A stretch of 64,000 nucleotides of DNA, taken from Variovorax sp. E3 (GTDB lineage Bacteria > Pseudomonadota > Gammaproteobacteria > Burkholderiales > Burkholderiaceae_C). The stretch is from contig NZ_MOWM01000022.1 in the NCBI RefSeq assembly GCF_016082275.1, forward strand, positions 1-64,000, given 5' to 3'. The translations under genes and the position numbers were made by a program. A model generated the notes under the pieces. That model saw only the letters and a program-made list of their open reading frames with translations, did not search any database and was not told the DNA's origin. Numbering within the stretch: the first letter of the stretch is position 1; each line of letters starts with the position of its first letter. Below, piece after piece: positions 25,300 through 34,479 of the stretch.

Positions 25300-25495
25300 G
25301 TGCGGGCCATGCTGATCCAGGTGTTCTTCTCGCCCATCGCGCAGCAGGCCGATCAGCTGCCGCAGTCGTCTACGTCGCGCATCGCCTTCGTCGCCAGCGA
25401 CGAGGCGCAAGCTGGCAAACAGCGCATGCGCGATCGCCGGCGGTGCCGCGGTCGTATAGATGTAGCTGCGCGCTGACTGCACCAGCTGTCAGTGG
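25300..25495 (-). pseudogene. bioF-like aminotransferase, C-terminal fragment
   Basis: Reads [20 protein letters not shown], then [20 protein letters not shown], the conserved C-terminal region of 8-amino-7-oxononanoate synthase. Only about 60 residues remain. A second bioF-like piece lies at 25742-25960 on the same strand, separated by unrelated sequence, so the gene was broken by insertion and deletion. Confidence 0.7.
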
Positions 25496-25601
25496 TCTTC
25501 CAATAATCCCGTTGTGGTCGTCGAATTTCCCCCACCCATCAACGCGAAGGAGCGAACGATGGAAGTGGACGTTCAACCGGTCTTGGAGACGGATGAGAGT
25601 T

Positions 25602-25635
25602 GCGCAGCACAGGGCCCGAGGGCCCTGTGCTGCGC
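25602..25635. repeat. 34-base perfect hairpin palindrome
   Basis: Two 16-base arms starting GCGCAGCACAGGGCCC separated by GA. No T-tract follows. It sits in the fragment graveyard near a possible transposase start. Confidence 0.6.
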
Positions 25636-25644
25636 GGGCGCTAC

Positions 25645-25745
25645 GGTGCCCGTATTCAACGAGAACACGGAGACGCCGGTGCTGGGTCAACAACAATGGG
25701 AAGCGGTTCACGAACGGCGGGCCCGAGGCCAGAGCAGGTCGGCTA
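25645..25745 (+). mobile_element. Possible transposase N-terminal fragment
   Basis: Plus-strand frame reads NENTETPVLGQQQWEAVHER, then RARGQSRSA. The W-E-x(4)-R-x-x-G-x-S-x-S-A pattern resembles the first helix of helix-turn-helix domains in IS21-like transposases. Homology ends at the bioF-like fragment. Weak evidence only. Confidence 0.3.
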
Positions 25746-25960
25746 GGTCGCCGTCCATGCGGAGGACGGCGTCTGTGACGATCAGCTTGATCGGCGTGCT
25801 GCAGCGCCCGAGCTGGTCCGCGAGCAGGTCGAGCCGGCAGTGCGGATAGCGCTGCAGCGGCGTCTCGGCCAGCAGCGCACCATCGACCAGCGAGGCATGG
25901 TTGAGCTTGTCGGTGTTGGCATCGCCCAGCGCGGTGAGCAGCGCCAGGAACGTTCTACGC
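25742..25960 (-). pseudogene. bioF-like aminotransferase, internal fragment
   Basis: Reads LALLTALGDANTDKLNHASL, then VDGALLAETPLQRYPHCRLD and LIVTDAVLRMDGDLA, matching the middle of 8-amino-7-oxononanoate synthase (substrate-binding region and the D-x-V-x-x-M-D-G-D motif). Both ends are cut. It joins directly to an acyl-CoA synthetase fragment at about 25960. Confidence 0.7.
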
Positions 25961-26391
25961 GCCGACCGATGTGTACTCGCTGACCATAGGGTCCCACCAT
26001 TGCAAAATCTGCTCCTTCAAAATGACAGGGCAAGGCGCCGCGCATGGACCGCCGAACGCATCGAACTGGTGTCGTACCGAGTTCGCACATCGTCAGGCAG
26101 CCTGAGCAGGCGATGGAACATCGTCGGGCCCCACTGGCTCACGCTGGCCCGATGGTCTTCGATGGCCTGAAGGGCGAGTTCAGGGTCAAAGCGCTCCAGG
26201 ATGATGCTGGTCGCGCCATAGTGAATGGCGGCCGACAAGAAACGGTTGGGCGTGCTGTGGTAGAGCGGCGACGTGGGACAGATACACCGATTGGGCGCTT
26301 GCGGGTTCCCAAAAGACAGGTCAGTCGACGAATTCAGTTTCCTGAGATTCGATTCTGCATTCTCTGGCACAGGAAATCCGCCGAAAAGCAA
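25961..26391 (-). pseudogene. AMP-forming acyl-CoA synthetase, internal fragment
   Basis: Minus strand reads PLYHSTPNRFLSAAIHYGAT, then SIILERFDPELALQAIEDHR, SVSQWGPTMFHRLLRLPDDV and, after a frame change near 26045, APCPVILKEQILQWWDPMVS. This is the central part of FadD13-like acyl-CoA synthetases. The ATP-binding YTSGTTG loop and the whole C-terminal domain are missing. Homology stops at EYTS, where EYYAGTE would follow. Confidence 0.75.
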
Positions 26392-26409
26392 AGCTTTGGC
26401 GTAAAAATA

Positions 26410-26431
26410 TCCTACAATTAGGCATTAATTG
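26410..26431. promoter_or_regulatory. Promoter-region element of the VOC gene, with palindrome
   Basis: TCCTACAATTAGGCAT contains the inverted repeat CAATTA-GGCAT-TAATTG (26415-26431). A matching TCCTACTATTTGGAAT lies upstream of the broken VOC gene at 46930. A second inverted repeat, CGGCATG/CATGCCG, follows at 26440-26460. Confidence 0.5.
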
Positions 26432-26483
26432 ATGGGGCGCGGCATGCGTTTGTCATGCCGTTCTTTGACGCCAAGGAGACGCT

Positions 26484-27056
26484 GTGCTGGAGTCGACGAA
26501 TTTGGGAATCTTGCCTGCGTATTTGGGCAAGCGCATGCAGATGGCCTTCGTGGTGCCGGATTTGGACGAGTCGTTGCGCTTCTGGACCGACGTGCTCAAA
26601 GTTGGCCCGTTTGTGGTCATCGAAAACGCGATGAGCGACAGGCATTTCATCCACCGAGGTCAGCAGAGCAAGATCGACATTTCACTGGCTTTTTCGTACG
26701 TCGGTGAGACGCAGATCGAAGTCATCGCTCAGACCAACGATGGAGCCTCTCCTTACAAGGAATTCTTGGACAGCGGACGCCAAGGCCTGCATCACGTGGC
26801 TTTTTGGCCGGAGGACACGGAGGGCGCCTGCAAGGCTTTGCAGCAGAGCGGCTTCGACGAGGTTTGTTCGGCCCGTGCGCTCGATGGCGGCGGGAAGGTC
26901 GTTTACTTCAGCGGGCCCGATCACCTGGGTGTGATGTTGGAGATCGCACCGATGACTCCGGCGCGTTCCGCGTACTTCGCGGGCATCAAGGCGCTCGCCG
27001 ACGCGTGGGATGGGAGTCGCCCGTGCGAAAGTTTCGCTCCCGCGCCGATTACTTGA
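26484..27056 (+). CDS. VOC-family (glyoxalase/dioxygenase-like) protein
   Basis: A 190-residue vicinal oxygen chelate protein starting with GTG 26484 after AAGGAG. Motifs: MQMAFVVPDLDESLRFWTDV, QIEVIAQTNDGASPYKEFLD, LHHVAFWPEDTEGACKALQQ and DHLGVMLEIAPM, giving candidate metal ligands H, E and E. The family includes lyases, isomerases and dioxygenases. Close to the end the frame may be off: the alternative frame after SRP reads VRKFRSRADYLTSADCKAVS, similar to the tail of the broken copy at 47021, so one G may be missing near 27022. Confidence 0.85.
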   Translation: MLESTNLGILPAYLGKRMQMAFVVPDLDESLRFWTDVLKVGPFVVIENAMSDRHFIHRGQQSKIDISLAFSYVGETQIEVIAQTNDGASPYKEFLDSGRQGLHHVAFWPEDTEGACKALQQSGFDEVCSARALDGGGKVVYFSGPDHLGVMLEIAPMTPARSAYFAGIKALADAWDGSRPCESFAPAPIT

Positions 27057-27562
27057 CTTCTGCCGACTGCAAGGCAGTCTCAGCTAGTCGATGATTTTCG
27101 GTCTGCCTCTCAATGAACGAAGCGAAGCGGCATGTGCTTGAAGATTCGCGGTGTGCTGCTTTACGTCGATCAACGCCGAAGCGATCAGCGGTGGGGTCCT
27201 AGCGCCAGGACGAGCAGGCGGAATTTGGCAAAGGGTCTTGATCAACAGTTCGCGCGCCCCATCGACCTGGCATGGACGCGGTGGTGCGTGCCCGACTTCT
27301 GGTGACCAGAGTTCGAATTCGAGCGGAGCAATGCCGAGCCGATGAACATGGCACCGCAGCTGCTGCGTCTTGCTAGCGGACCGGACCGGTTTTGTACCGT
27401 GGGTGTTGAACTGGTCGATGGCTGCGCAGCCGCTGTCCAAGCCCACTGAAGGTTCAAGTCATGTCCAAACTGGACGATGCTTCGGGCGCCGGTCAGAAAA
27501 GAATGGATCGCTCAAGCGCTGGTGCGAGTTCGTGCGTGGGTGTGCACACGCTCGTGCGAAGG
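27057..27562. other. Gap with no firm gene
   Basis: About 500 bases between the VOC gene and the LysR gene. Plus- and minus-strand frames are open but match nothing I know. The LysR frame stays open back to 27461, but those extra residues (SKLDDASGAGQKRMDRSSAG) do not fit the family. Confidence 0.4.
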
Positions 27563-28501
27563 ATGGACCTCTTTACCCTCAGGCTTTTTTTGAGCGTCGC
27601 AGAAGAAGGCCAAATTGGCCGCGCTGCGGCGCGCGAGCACGTGGTTCCCTCTGCCGCGACTCGCCGCATTCAAGAGCTGGAAGATTTGGCAGGGACCAAG
27701 CTCCTCGAGCGCAACGCCAAAGGCGTCGTTCTCAGCGCTGCCGGCCACATCGTTGCTCGCCATGCAACATCGGTGTTGAAGGCGCTCGATGCGATGCAAA
27801 CGGAGCTTGCAGCCCAGAACCCCGTCGTTCTCAGCATCCTCAAAATCGTGTCGACGCGCTTGCAGATCGTCTACTTTCTCGCGGACCAGCTCGGCGAGCT
27901 GGTGCGTCGGTTTCCGCAAGCCAACGTGGATCTTCGCGAAGAATCGTACAAGGGAACCCTGAGGGTGCTGTTGGCAGGCGAGGCGGAGCTGGCCGTCTTC
28001 GACGTTCGAGGGTCCGATATCCAACTCGCTGGTATTCAGAGTCGTGAATGTCGCAAAGATGACCTCGTGGCCGTGATGCCAAAAGTTCACCCGCTGGCTT
28101 CGAAGGGCAGCGTGTCACTCGAAATGCTGCTGGAGCAGGATTTGATCGGCACTCGTCCGGATTCGTGCCTGATGGAAAACCTTCGAGAAGCTGCGAAGGG
28201 CGTTGGGCGAGACCTGCGTGTCAAGCGCAGCGTTGACACCATTGAAGCCGCACGCAGCTTGGTGGGCGCGGGCCTAGGCATTGCTTTGCAGCCATCGTGC
28301 GGGACTTTGTCGCTTGAGGAACGCGAGCGGTTGGTGGCCGTGCCGATCTCAGGCGAGTGGGCCAAGCTCAGCTACCGTGTCGGGTGGCGCGAAGGCAAGG
28401 AGCTCTCTGCGCTCGCATTGAAGCTCGTCCATCAACTCACAGCGGCGCCGCCCGCCGAGGAGACGCAGGGTCTTCCCATCGTCACGCCGCTGCAGGAGTA
28501 A
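27563..28501 (+). CDS. LysR-family transcriptional regulator
   Basis: A 312-residue LysR protein from the ATG at 27563 (MDLFTLRLFLSVAEEGQIGR). The HTH is at about 18-45 (AAAREHVVPSAATRRIQELE), followed by the effector-binding domain with a typical late motif (EAARSLVGAGLGIALQPSCG). A longer start at 27461 is possible but less likely. It is convergent with the minus-strand operon ending at 28743, so its target may be that operon's distant promoter or the VOC gene. Confidence 0.9.
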   Translation: MDLFTLRLFLSVAEEGQIGRAAAREHVVPSAATRRIQELEDLAGTKLLERNAKGVVLSAAGHIVARHATSVLKALDAMQTELAAQNPVVLSILKIVSTRLQIVYFLADQLGELVRRFPQANVDLREESYKGTLRVLLAGEAELAVFDVRGSDIQLAGIQSRECRKDDLVAVMPKVHPLASKGSVSLEMLLEQDLIGTRPDSCLMENLREAAKGVGRDLRVKRSVDTIEAARSLVGAGLGIALQPSCGTLSLEERERLVAVPISGEWAKLSYRVGWREGKELSALALKLVHQLTAAPPAEETQGLPIVTPLQE

Positions 28502-28742
28502 CTCTCAGGTGTCGATTGCGCTGGCGTTGGTACGATCTGCTGCTCGGGGGCTATGCGCTTGGTAAATTGCCAGGTTGGTGGTCTTGACTAGCCTCTATCA
28601 CCCACACGATTGCTTGGGTGTCGTGAGTTCGACTTGCGGTGCAGGGCTCGCCCGACCGACGTCTGGATAGCCATGTGCCGACCAGGGGCGCCAAGCCCTC
28701 GCGCGTGGTGAGGCGAGCTCATCGGCCGTCATCGCGCACAAA

Positions 28743-30263
28743 TCAAACATTCGAGCCGTTGATGTAAGCCGCTTTCTGATAGAGGTAGCCGTCAATCTGA
28801 GACTCGCCGCCTTTCCAGCCGTATCCACTCTCTTTGTAGCCCCCAAACCCAACGGCCGGATCGATCAGCCCATAGCAATTGACCCAAACCGTGCCGGCCT
28901 GGATGCCGTGCACCATCCGCATGACAGTGTTGACGTTGGACGACCAGACGCCGCTGGCGAGCCCGTAAGGGGTGTCGTTGGCCAGCCGAAGTGCCTCTTC
29001 GACGGTACCGAACGGGATGACGGACGCGACGGGGCCGAAGATTTCCTCTCGCGCTACCGTCATGGCGTTCGTGACCTGGCCGAACAGGGTGGGCTCCAGG
29101 TAGTAGCCCTCGGCCAGGTCGCCCCCCATGCGCGAACCGCCAGCAACGAGAGAGGCTCCCTCGTCTTGTCCGGTGCGAACGTAGCCCAAGACCCTGTCCA
29201 ACTGCCGCTGCGAGATCAGAGGTCCCAGAACCGTGTCTTCTTCCAAGGGGTTGCCCACCTTCAACGTCTTGCTGTAGCTGGCAAGTTGATCCAAGAACTC
29301 TTCCTGGATGCCGCGCTGAACAAAAATGCGCGTGCCAGCGAAGCAGATCTGGCCGCTGTTGGAGTAGACGCCCATGGCCACACCTGGGACCGCTTTCTCG
29401 AGATCGGCATCTGCAAAAACGATGTCCGGCGACTTCCCTCCGAGCTCGAGCTGCAGCCGCTTCATGTTGCCGGCAGAGGCCTTGATGATTTCCCGCCCTA
29501 CCTGCGTTGACCCCGTGAACGCCAGACGGTTCACGTCGGGGTGGGCGGCGAGGGCCGCGCCCGCTTCCACGCCGAGCCCCGTGACGACGTTGACCACACC
29601 GGGCGGCAAACCCGCTTCCAACAAAAGCTCTGCCGTCCGAAGGATCGCCAGCGAAGCGTCCTCTGCAGGTTTGATCACCGCCGTGCAGCCCGTTGCGAGC
29701 ACTGGACCCAACACATGCATTTGAGAGAACAGTGGGCCGTTCCACGGGATGATGGCGCCAACCACACCGACTGGCGCCTGGATGATCATCGTTGTCACGT
29801 TCCCGGCGAGGGAGTTGTGGGGGAGTGCGCCTCCAATGTTGCGTGCCTGCGCCGCGAAGTAAAGGATGGTCTGAATGATGCCGCTTTTGCCGGCCCGCAA
29901 CCTCTTGTGCAGAGGTGCGCCCATGTCCAAGGACTCCAAAAGCGTCAACTCGTCGAAGTGCTTCTCGAACAACTCCGCAAAGCGCATGATGACCTGTTGG
30001 CGTGCGGCCGGGGTGAACAAACGCCATGGTCCCTCAAACGCACGTCGAGCGACTTGAACCGCGCGATCAATGTCCTGCGTTCGGCCACGCGAAAGCGTTG
30101 CCAGAACGGCGCCAGTGGCCGGGTTGAACGTGTCGATGCGCTCTTCGGACATCGACGCGACCCACTGTCCGTCGATCAGATGCTTCTTGTTGGGGTCTTC
30201 CAGAAAGTTGGGGAGCAAGGTCGACCGCTCGTTCAATGACATGGTTTTTTCGTCGTGATCCAT
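28743..30263 (-). CDS. Aldehyde dehydrogenase (ALDH superfamily)
   Basis: A 506-residue NAD(P)-dependent aldehyde dehydrogenase that oxidises an aldehyde to the acid. Catalytic C307 in SGQICFAG and E274 in LELGGKSP are intact; the oxyanion Asn is in IIPWNGPLF. The C-terminal FGGYKESGYGWKGG is typical. It is the last gene of the unit Bug-ADH-ALDH, only 7 bases after the ADH. The substrate is presumably the aldehyde made by that ADH or by the GMC enzyme upstream. Confidence 0.95.
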   Translation of the reverse strand: MDHDEKTMSLNERSTLLPNFLEDPNKKHLIDGQWVASMSEERIDTFNPATGAVLATLSRGRTQDIDRAVQVARRAFEGPWRLFTPAARQQVIMRFAELFEKHFDELTLLESLDMGAPLHKRLRAGKSGIIQTILYFAAQARNIGGALPHNSLAGNVTTMIIQAPVGVVGAIIPWNGPLFSQMHVLGPVLATGCTAVIKPAEDASLAILRTAELLLEAGLPPGVVNVVTGLGVEAGAALAAHPDVNRLAFTGSTQVGREIIKASAGNMKRLQLELGGKSPDIVFADADLEKAVPGVAMGVYSNSGQICFAGTRIFVQRGIQEEFLDQLASYSKTLKVGNPLEEDTVLGPLISQRQLDRVLGYVRTGQDEGASLVAGGSRMGGDLAEGYYLEPTLFGQVTNAMTVAREEIFGPVASVIPFGTVEEALRLANDTPYGLASGVWSSNVNTVMRMVHGIQAGTVWVNCYGLIDPAVGFGGYKESGYGWKGGESQIDGYLYQKAAYINGSNV

Positions 30264-30270
30264 GATTCAG

Positions 30271-31341
30271 TCAAAACTCAAAACAGGCCTTGCCCGCTAA
30301 CTGCTTGTCGAACTCCTGGTACGCCAGCGCTGCGTCTTCAAGCTTCCAGCGGTCCGTGAATTGCTTGTCCAGGTCGATGCCGTTCTGGGCCACGAATTTC
30401 ACGCAGCGGTCCATCGAGACATCCGAGAACGTGAGATGACCGATCACCGTCCGCTGCCGAAGAATCAGGTCGTTTGTGACGTCCAAAGGAAGGCTCGGGC
30501 CGATGCCGACAAAGCCAATCCGTCCCCAGGTGGCCGTCGATCGGATGGCTGCCAATCGGGCTGGCGCAGCTCCGGCGCTGTCGATGGCCGCCGTGACACC
30601 CTTGCCGCGGGTCCATTCGAGAATCGCCTCCACCGGGTCCACCTCGCTCGAGTTGTAGGCCACCGTAGCTCCGAATTCAACCGCTCGCGCCACTCGGTCC
30701 GGTGAGACGTCGATGGCCGCCGTTGCAATGCCCATGGCCCTTGCGAGTTGCAGGATGGACAGACCGACCGGTCCGAGACCAAACACCGCAAGAGTGTCTC
30801 GTGCGCTGAGGTCCAGGCGCTCGATGGCGGCGAATGCCGTTCCAGTGCCGCATGACACGGCGGCGCCAGCTGAGAAACTGATGTCGCTGGGCAGGTGCAA
30901 CAGCGACTTGGCAGGGGCCTTCATGAATTGCGCATGACCGCCGTGAGCAGTTTGTCCGTAGATGGTGGAGCCCCTATCGCACATCTGCACCCATCCGGTT
31001 CGGCATTGATGGCAGTACCGGCAACCGTCGTAGTGGTAGACCATCACGCGATCGCCGGGCTTGATCACCTTTTGATCGACGTTGGATCCCACCTCGGCAA
31101 CGACGCCGCACGGTTCGTGCCCGGCGATGATTGGCTGATCTGCGGTCAATCCGCGGTCGTGCAGGAACTGCGCGCTTTTGCTCGACAAAGACGCTCCGCG
31201 CTCGCCGCGGTAATGGTGCAGATCGCTGCCACAGAAGCCAGACGCCTTGATCTCAATCACCACGCCGTCCGGATCCGGAGTGGGATCGGGGAACGTCATC
31301 AGCTCAAGGTGTCGGTGGCCGCGAAAAACTACTCCTTGCAT
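30271..31341 (-). CDS. Zinc-binding alcohol dehydrogenase (MDR)
   Basis: A 356-residue MDR enzyme. Catalytic zinc residues are in FCGSDLHHYRG and AGHEPCG; the structural four-Cys site is in CRYCHQCRTGWVQMC. The nucleotide-binding motif FGLGPVGLSILQLARAMG is intact. It lies between the Bug receptor and the ALDH, with short gaps on both sides (24 and 7 bases), so co-expression is very likely. It would oxidise an alcohol taken up by the pathway. Confidence 0.93.
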   Translation of the reverse strand: MQGVVFRGHRHLELMTFPDPTPDPDGVVIEIKASGFCGSDLHHYRGERGASLSSKSAQFLHDRGLTADQPIIAGHEPCGVVAEVGSNVDQKVIKPGDRVMVYHYDGCRYCHQCRTGWVQMCDRGSTIYGQTAHGGHAQFMKAPAKSLLHLPSDISFSAGAAVSCGTGTAFAAIERLDLSARDTLAVFGLGPVGLSILQLARAMGIATAAIDVSPDRVARAVEFGATVAYNSSEVDPVEAILEWTRGKGVTAAIDSAGAAPARLAAIRSTATWGRIGFVGIGPSLPLDVTNDLILRQRTVIGHLTFSDVSMDRCVKFVAQNGIDLDKQFTDRWKLEDAALAYQEFDKQLAGKACFEF

Positions 31342-31365
31342 GGACAGTCCTTTTTGATGGGGAGG

Positions 31366-32334
31366 TTATTCAAGCGAAATGTTGAGTCGAGTCACGAGAT
31401 CTTTGTACATGCTCGAATCTGATTGGATGACCTTTTGCAACTCCGATGGCGTCGTGGTGAAAGGCTCAAAGCCAACGGCGAGCATGCGCGCACGGACGTC
31501 GGGATCCTGTAGCACCTTCGCGATGTCAGAGCTCACTTGCTCGGCGATCGCTTTGGGCACGCCGCGAGGTGCGAGGAGCGCGACCCACGATCTCAATTCA
31601 AAACCGGAAGGGCCACGAGCCTCTGCGACCGTCGGAACGTCGGGAAATGCGGGAAGCCGCGAAGGCGACGTGACCGCCAGGTACTTGATCTTTCCGGAAC
31701 TCAGCAAAGGCGCCGTCGTCGACGCGGTTCCCATGGACCAGTCGACGTCGCCTTTGCTGACGTCAATGTAAATCTGGGGTGTCTCTTTGTAGGGGATGTG
31801 GTTCATCCGCGCTTTGGTGGCCGCTTCCAACATGGCACCACCCAGATGCAGGTTTCCTCCATACCCAGACGAGCCGTACGTGACCTGTCCAGGTTTGCTC
31901 CTTGCGGCGTCCGCCAGATCGGCGACGTTCTTCCATTTGGACTCGGAGGAAACCGTCACGAAGTAATAGTTGCGAAACAGCGTTGCCACCGGCTCAAAGT
32001 CATAACCTGGGTCATAAGGCAGCTTCTTGTAGAGATGGGGCATGAGGCTGACGAGTGGCGTATCGACTTGAACGAACGTGTACCCGTCGGGTGTCGATCG
32101 CTTTGCCGCCTCCATGGCGATCCAGCCATTGCCGCCGGGGCGGTTGTCCACGATCACCTGGTGGCCCCACTGCTTGGCCAGCTTTTCTCCAACGTGGCGC
32201 ATGACGGTGTCAGGACCGGTGCCGGCAGGGAATGGAAGGATGATGCGCACCGGCTTGGTTGGAAATGTGTCCGCGTGAAGCGAGGCGCTCATCAACAGTC
32301 CGAGCGACACCGCGCAAATGCTTTTGACTTTCAT
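31366..32334 (-). CDS. Bug-family tripartite tricarboxylate transporter receptor (TctC)
   Basis: A 322-residue periplasmic binding protein with signal peptide (KSICAVSLGLLMSASLHA, cleavage after HAD). Bug motifs: PTKPVRIILPFPAGTGPDTV, IVDNRPGGNG, TPDGYTFV, LPYDPGYDF. It binds an organic acid for a TctAB permease, but no tctA or tctB is present in the window. It heads the Bug-ADH-ALDH unit and has its own upstream region of almost 500 bases. Confidence 0.94.
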   Translation of the reverse strand: MKVKSICAVSLGLLMSASLHADTFPTKPVRIILPFPAGTGPDTVMRHVGEKLAKQWGHQVIVDNRPGGNGWIAMEAAKRSTPDGYTFVQVDTPLVSLMPHLYKKLPYDPGYDFEPVATLFRNYYFVTVSSESKWKNVADLADAARSKPGQVTYGSSGYGGNLHLGGAMLEAATKARMNHIPYKETPQIYIDVSKGDVDWSMGTASTTAPLLSSGKIKYLAVTSPSRLPAFPDVPTVAEARGPSGFELRSWVALLAPRGVPKAIAEQVSSDIAKVLQDPDVRARMLAVGFEPFTTTPSELQKVIQSDSSMYKDLVTRLNISLE

Positions 32335-32826
32335 GTTGTCTCCGTTTCGTTGTCTGCCATCCCGATCGATTGACGTCGATCGGCACAGGGTCCGCGCGAC
32401 TTCCCCGATCCGAAGGGGGGGTACGCACGCCTCGCTGATTCACTGTCTGGCAACAGAGAACGTCATCTATCCCATAAGACTGCTTCGGCTCACAGTCCGA
32501 TGAGAGTGATTGGCGCCTCAACACGCCGACAGGGTTGCTTCTAGTCGCTGTCAAAGTAAGAGATGGCACCAGCGATTGATAATAATATCCCGCAATGTTG
32601 GACAAATTACAACTGTTCTTTTGGCGTTGGCGCGTGTTTATTCAGGGCTTGGTATCCTTCGAGAAGGGTCGATGAGAGTTCAAGCTTTGGCCCTGAAAAG
32701 ATGCCCACGAAAGGCTTGGGGGACGCGCTGCGCTGACGCGCACGAAAGCTGCGCATGCGGCGGCTTCAAGGCGCCGGGTACGAGCGCCTGGCCGACGTGC
32801 CAGGCTCCAATCAGCGCCTGACGTGC
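32335..32826. promoter_or_regulatory. Internal promoter region splitting the operon
   Basis: A 492-base gap between the GMC stop and the Bug start with no gene. A perfect 8-bp inverted repeat, CCGATCGA-TTGACG-TCGATCGG (32362-32383), lies 28 bases upstream of the Bug start codon. It is a good operator candidate and suggests that the downstream unit is separately controlled. Confidence 0.5.
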
Positions 32827-34425
32827 TCAGGACTGGCCATCTTCCAGCAGGAACGATGCCGCTCGCTCGCCGATCATGATCGATGCAGCGTTCGTGGGGC
32901 CGGAGACGATGGTGGGCATCACCGATGCATCTGCGACGGTCAGTCCGCCGAGTCCTCGGAGACGCAGGCGAGCGTCCACGACCGCATCGAGATCTATCCC
33001 CATCTTGCATGTGCCCACGGGGTGGTACACCGAACTGGCGGTGGCGCGGATGTAGCGAAGCAGATCGTCGTCACTTTCGACGGACCGGCCCGGTCGCTCT
33101 TCGCACGCGATCTCCTGCTGCAATGGACCCATGTCTGCGATGCGGCGCGCCAGTCGCAGCCCATCGAGCATGGTGCGTCGATCGCTCTCGGCAGCCAGGT
33201 AATTCGGATCGATCAAAGGAGAGTCCTTCGGGTCATTGGACCGAACGCGAACGGTTCCACGGCTTTCGGGGCGGAGCAAGCAGCTAGCGATCGTGAAACC
33301 CGGGAAACGGTCGAGTCCTTTCCGCAGATCGGCACTGGAAAACGGCATGACAAAGTACATGATGTCAGGCCGATCCAGTTCCTCTCGTGTGCGCACGAAG
33401 CCGCCTGTCTGTCCTCCCGCCGACGCCAGAGGCCCTCGACGGAAGAACGCGTAGCGCAGCCCCATCAGCACGAGCTGCAGCGGATTTCCCACCTGGCTGT
33501 TGAGGGTGCTGAGACGACGACTGCGGATCGCCAAGCGGGCCTGGATGTGGTCCTGCAAGTTGGAGCCGACTCCCCTTAGCTCGTGCTGCACCTCGATGCC
33601 AGCCGCCTGCAGCCACTCGCGTCGACCGATGCCTGAACGCTGTAGGATCGCCGGCGAATTCAGGGCGCCTGCCGAAAGAACAACCGACTTCCTGGCGATG
33701 GCCTTGTGCCTTTGACCGCCCTGCAGGTACGTCAGTCCCGTCACCGTGCCGTTGTCGATCGCGAGCCGTTCAACCTCGGCCCCTGTCTTCACGCATACGT
33801 TGTTGCGTCGCTCCGCTGTTCTGAGAAACGCGACCGCACTGCTGACGCGTCGCCCCGTGCGTGCCGTCACCTGGAAGGAGCCCACGCCTTCTTGACGCGA
33901 CCCGTTGAAGTCGGTGTTGCGCGGGATGCCTGCCTCGGTCGCGCTGTCGACGAACGCGGCGCTCAAGGGATGACAATCGTTGACATCGAAGACTTGCAGT
34001 GGGCCAGCGGCGCCGTGAAAGTCGTCCTGGCCATGCTGCTGGTTTTCGGACTTTCGAAAGAACGGGAGCACGTCGTCGTAGCCCCACCCCTGGTTGCCGG
34101 CACGTTCCCAGCCGTCGAAATCTTCGCGCTGGCCACGGGTGTAGACCAGACCATTGATGGAGCTCGATCCGCCCAAAACCTTGCCACAGGGCGAGTACAC
34201 CGAGCGTCCGTCCAGGCCAGACGAAGGCTCGGTGAAGAAGCACCAGTTGACGTGCTTGTTCGCGAACGTCTTGCCGAAGCCGAGTGGCACGTGAATCCAG
34301 GGATTGGTGTCTCGTGGGCCCGCCTCGAGAACCAGGACGCTGAACTTGCCGTTCTCGCTCAGGCGATTCACAACGGGACAGCCTGCCGACCCTGCACCGA
34401 TGACGACGTAGTCAAATGAATCCAT
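32827..34425 (-). CDS. GMC-family FAD alcohol oxidoreductase
   Basis: A 532-residue GMC flavoprotein (choline dehydrogenase/PEG dehydrogenase-like). The N-terminal FAD motif GAGSAG is at 10-15, GGSSSINGLVYTRG follows, then signature 2 (GALNSPAILQRSGIG) and the catalytic His in SSVYHPVGTCKMG; the conserved GPTNAAS is near the C-terminus. It oxidises an alcohol or polyol using FAD and an unknown electron acceptor. It is the third gene of the Bug-ALDH-GMC unit, 54 bases after the ALDH. A broken relative lies at 59992-61631. Confidence 0.95.
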   Translation of the reverse strand: MDSFDYVVIGAGSAGCPVVNRLSENGKFSVLVLEAGPRDTNPWIHVPLGFGKTFANKHVNWCFFTEPSSGLDGRSVYSPCGKVLGGSSSINGLVYTRGQREDFDGWERAGNQGWGYDDVLPFFRKSENQQHGQDDFHGAAGPLQVFDVNDCHPLSAAFVDSATEAGIPRNTDFNGSRQEGVGSFQVTARTGRRVSSAVAFLRTAERRNNVCVKTGAEVERLAIDNGTVTGLTYLQGGQRHKAIARKSVVLSAGALNSPAILQRSGIGRREWLQAAGIEVQHELRGVGSNLQDHIQARLAIRSRRLSTLNSQVGNPLQLVLMGLRYAFFRRGPLASAGGQTGGFVRTREELDRPDIMYFVMPFSSADLRKGLDRFPGFTIASCLLRPESRGTVRVRSNDPKDSPLIDPNYLAAESDRRTMLDGLRLARRIADMGPLQQEIACEERPGRSVESDDDLLRYIRATASSVYHPVGTCKMGIDLDAVVDARLRLRGLGGLTVADASVMPTIVSGPTNAASIMIGERAASFLLEDGQS

Positions 34426-34479
34426 GGGCTTGCTGCGGCAGGAAGGTGGCCTTCCCTTTCGCTTCTTCTTTGTGGTCGG

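Noticed and set aside
28792..30027. 411-codon minus-strand frame inside the ALDH gene
   Set aside because: Same strand, different frame from an ALDH with intact active site; arginine/proline-rich translation.
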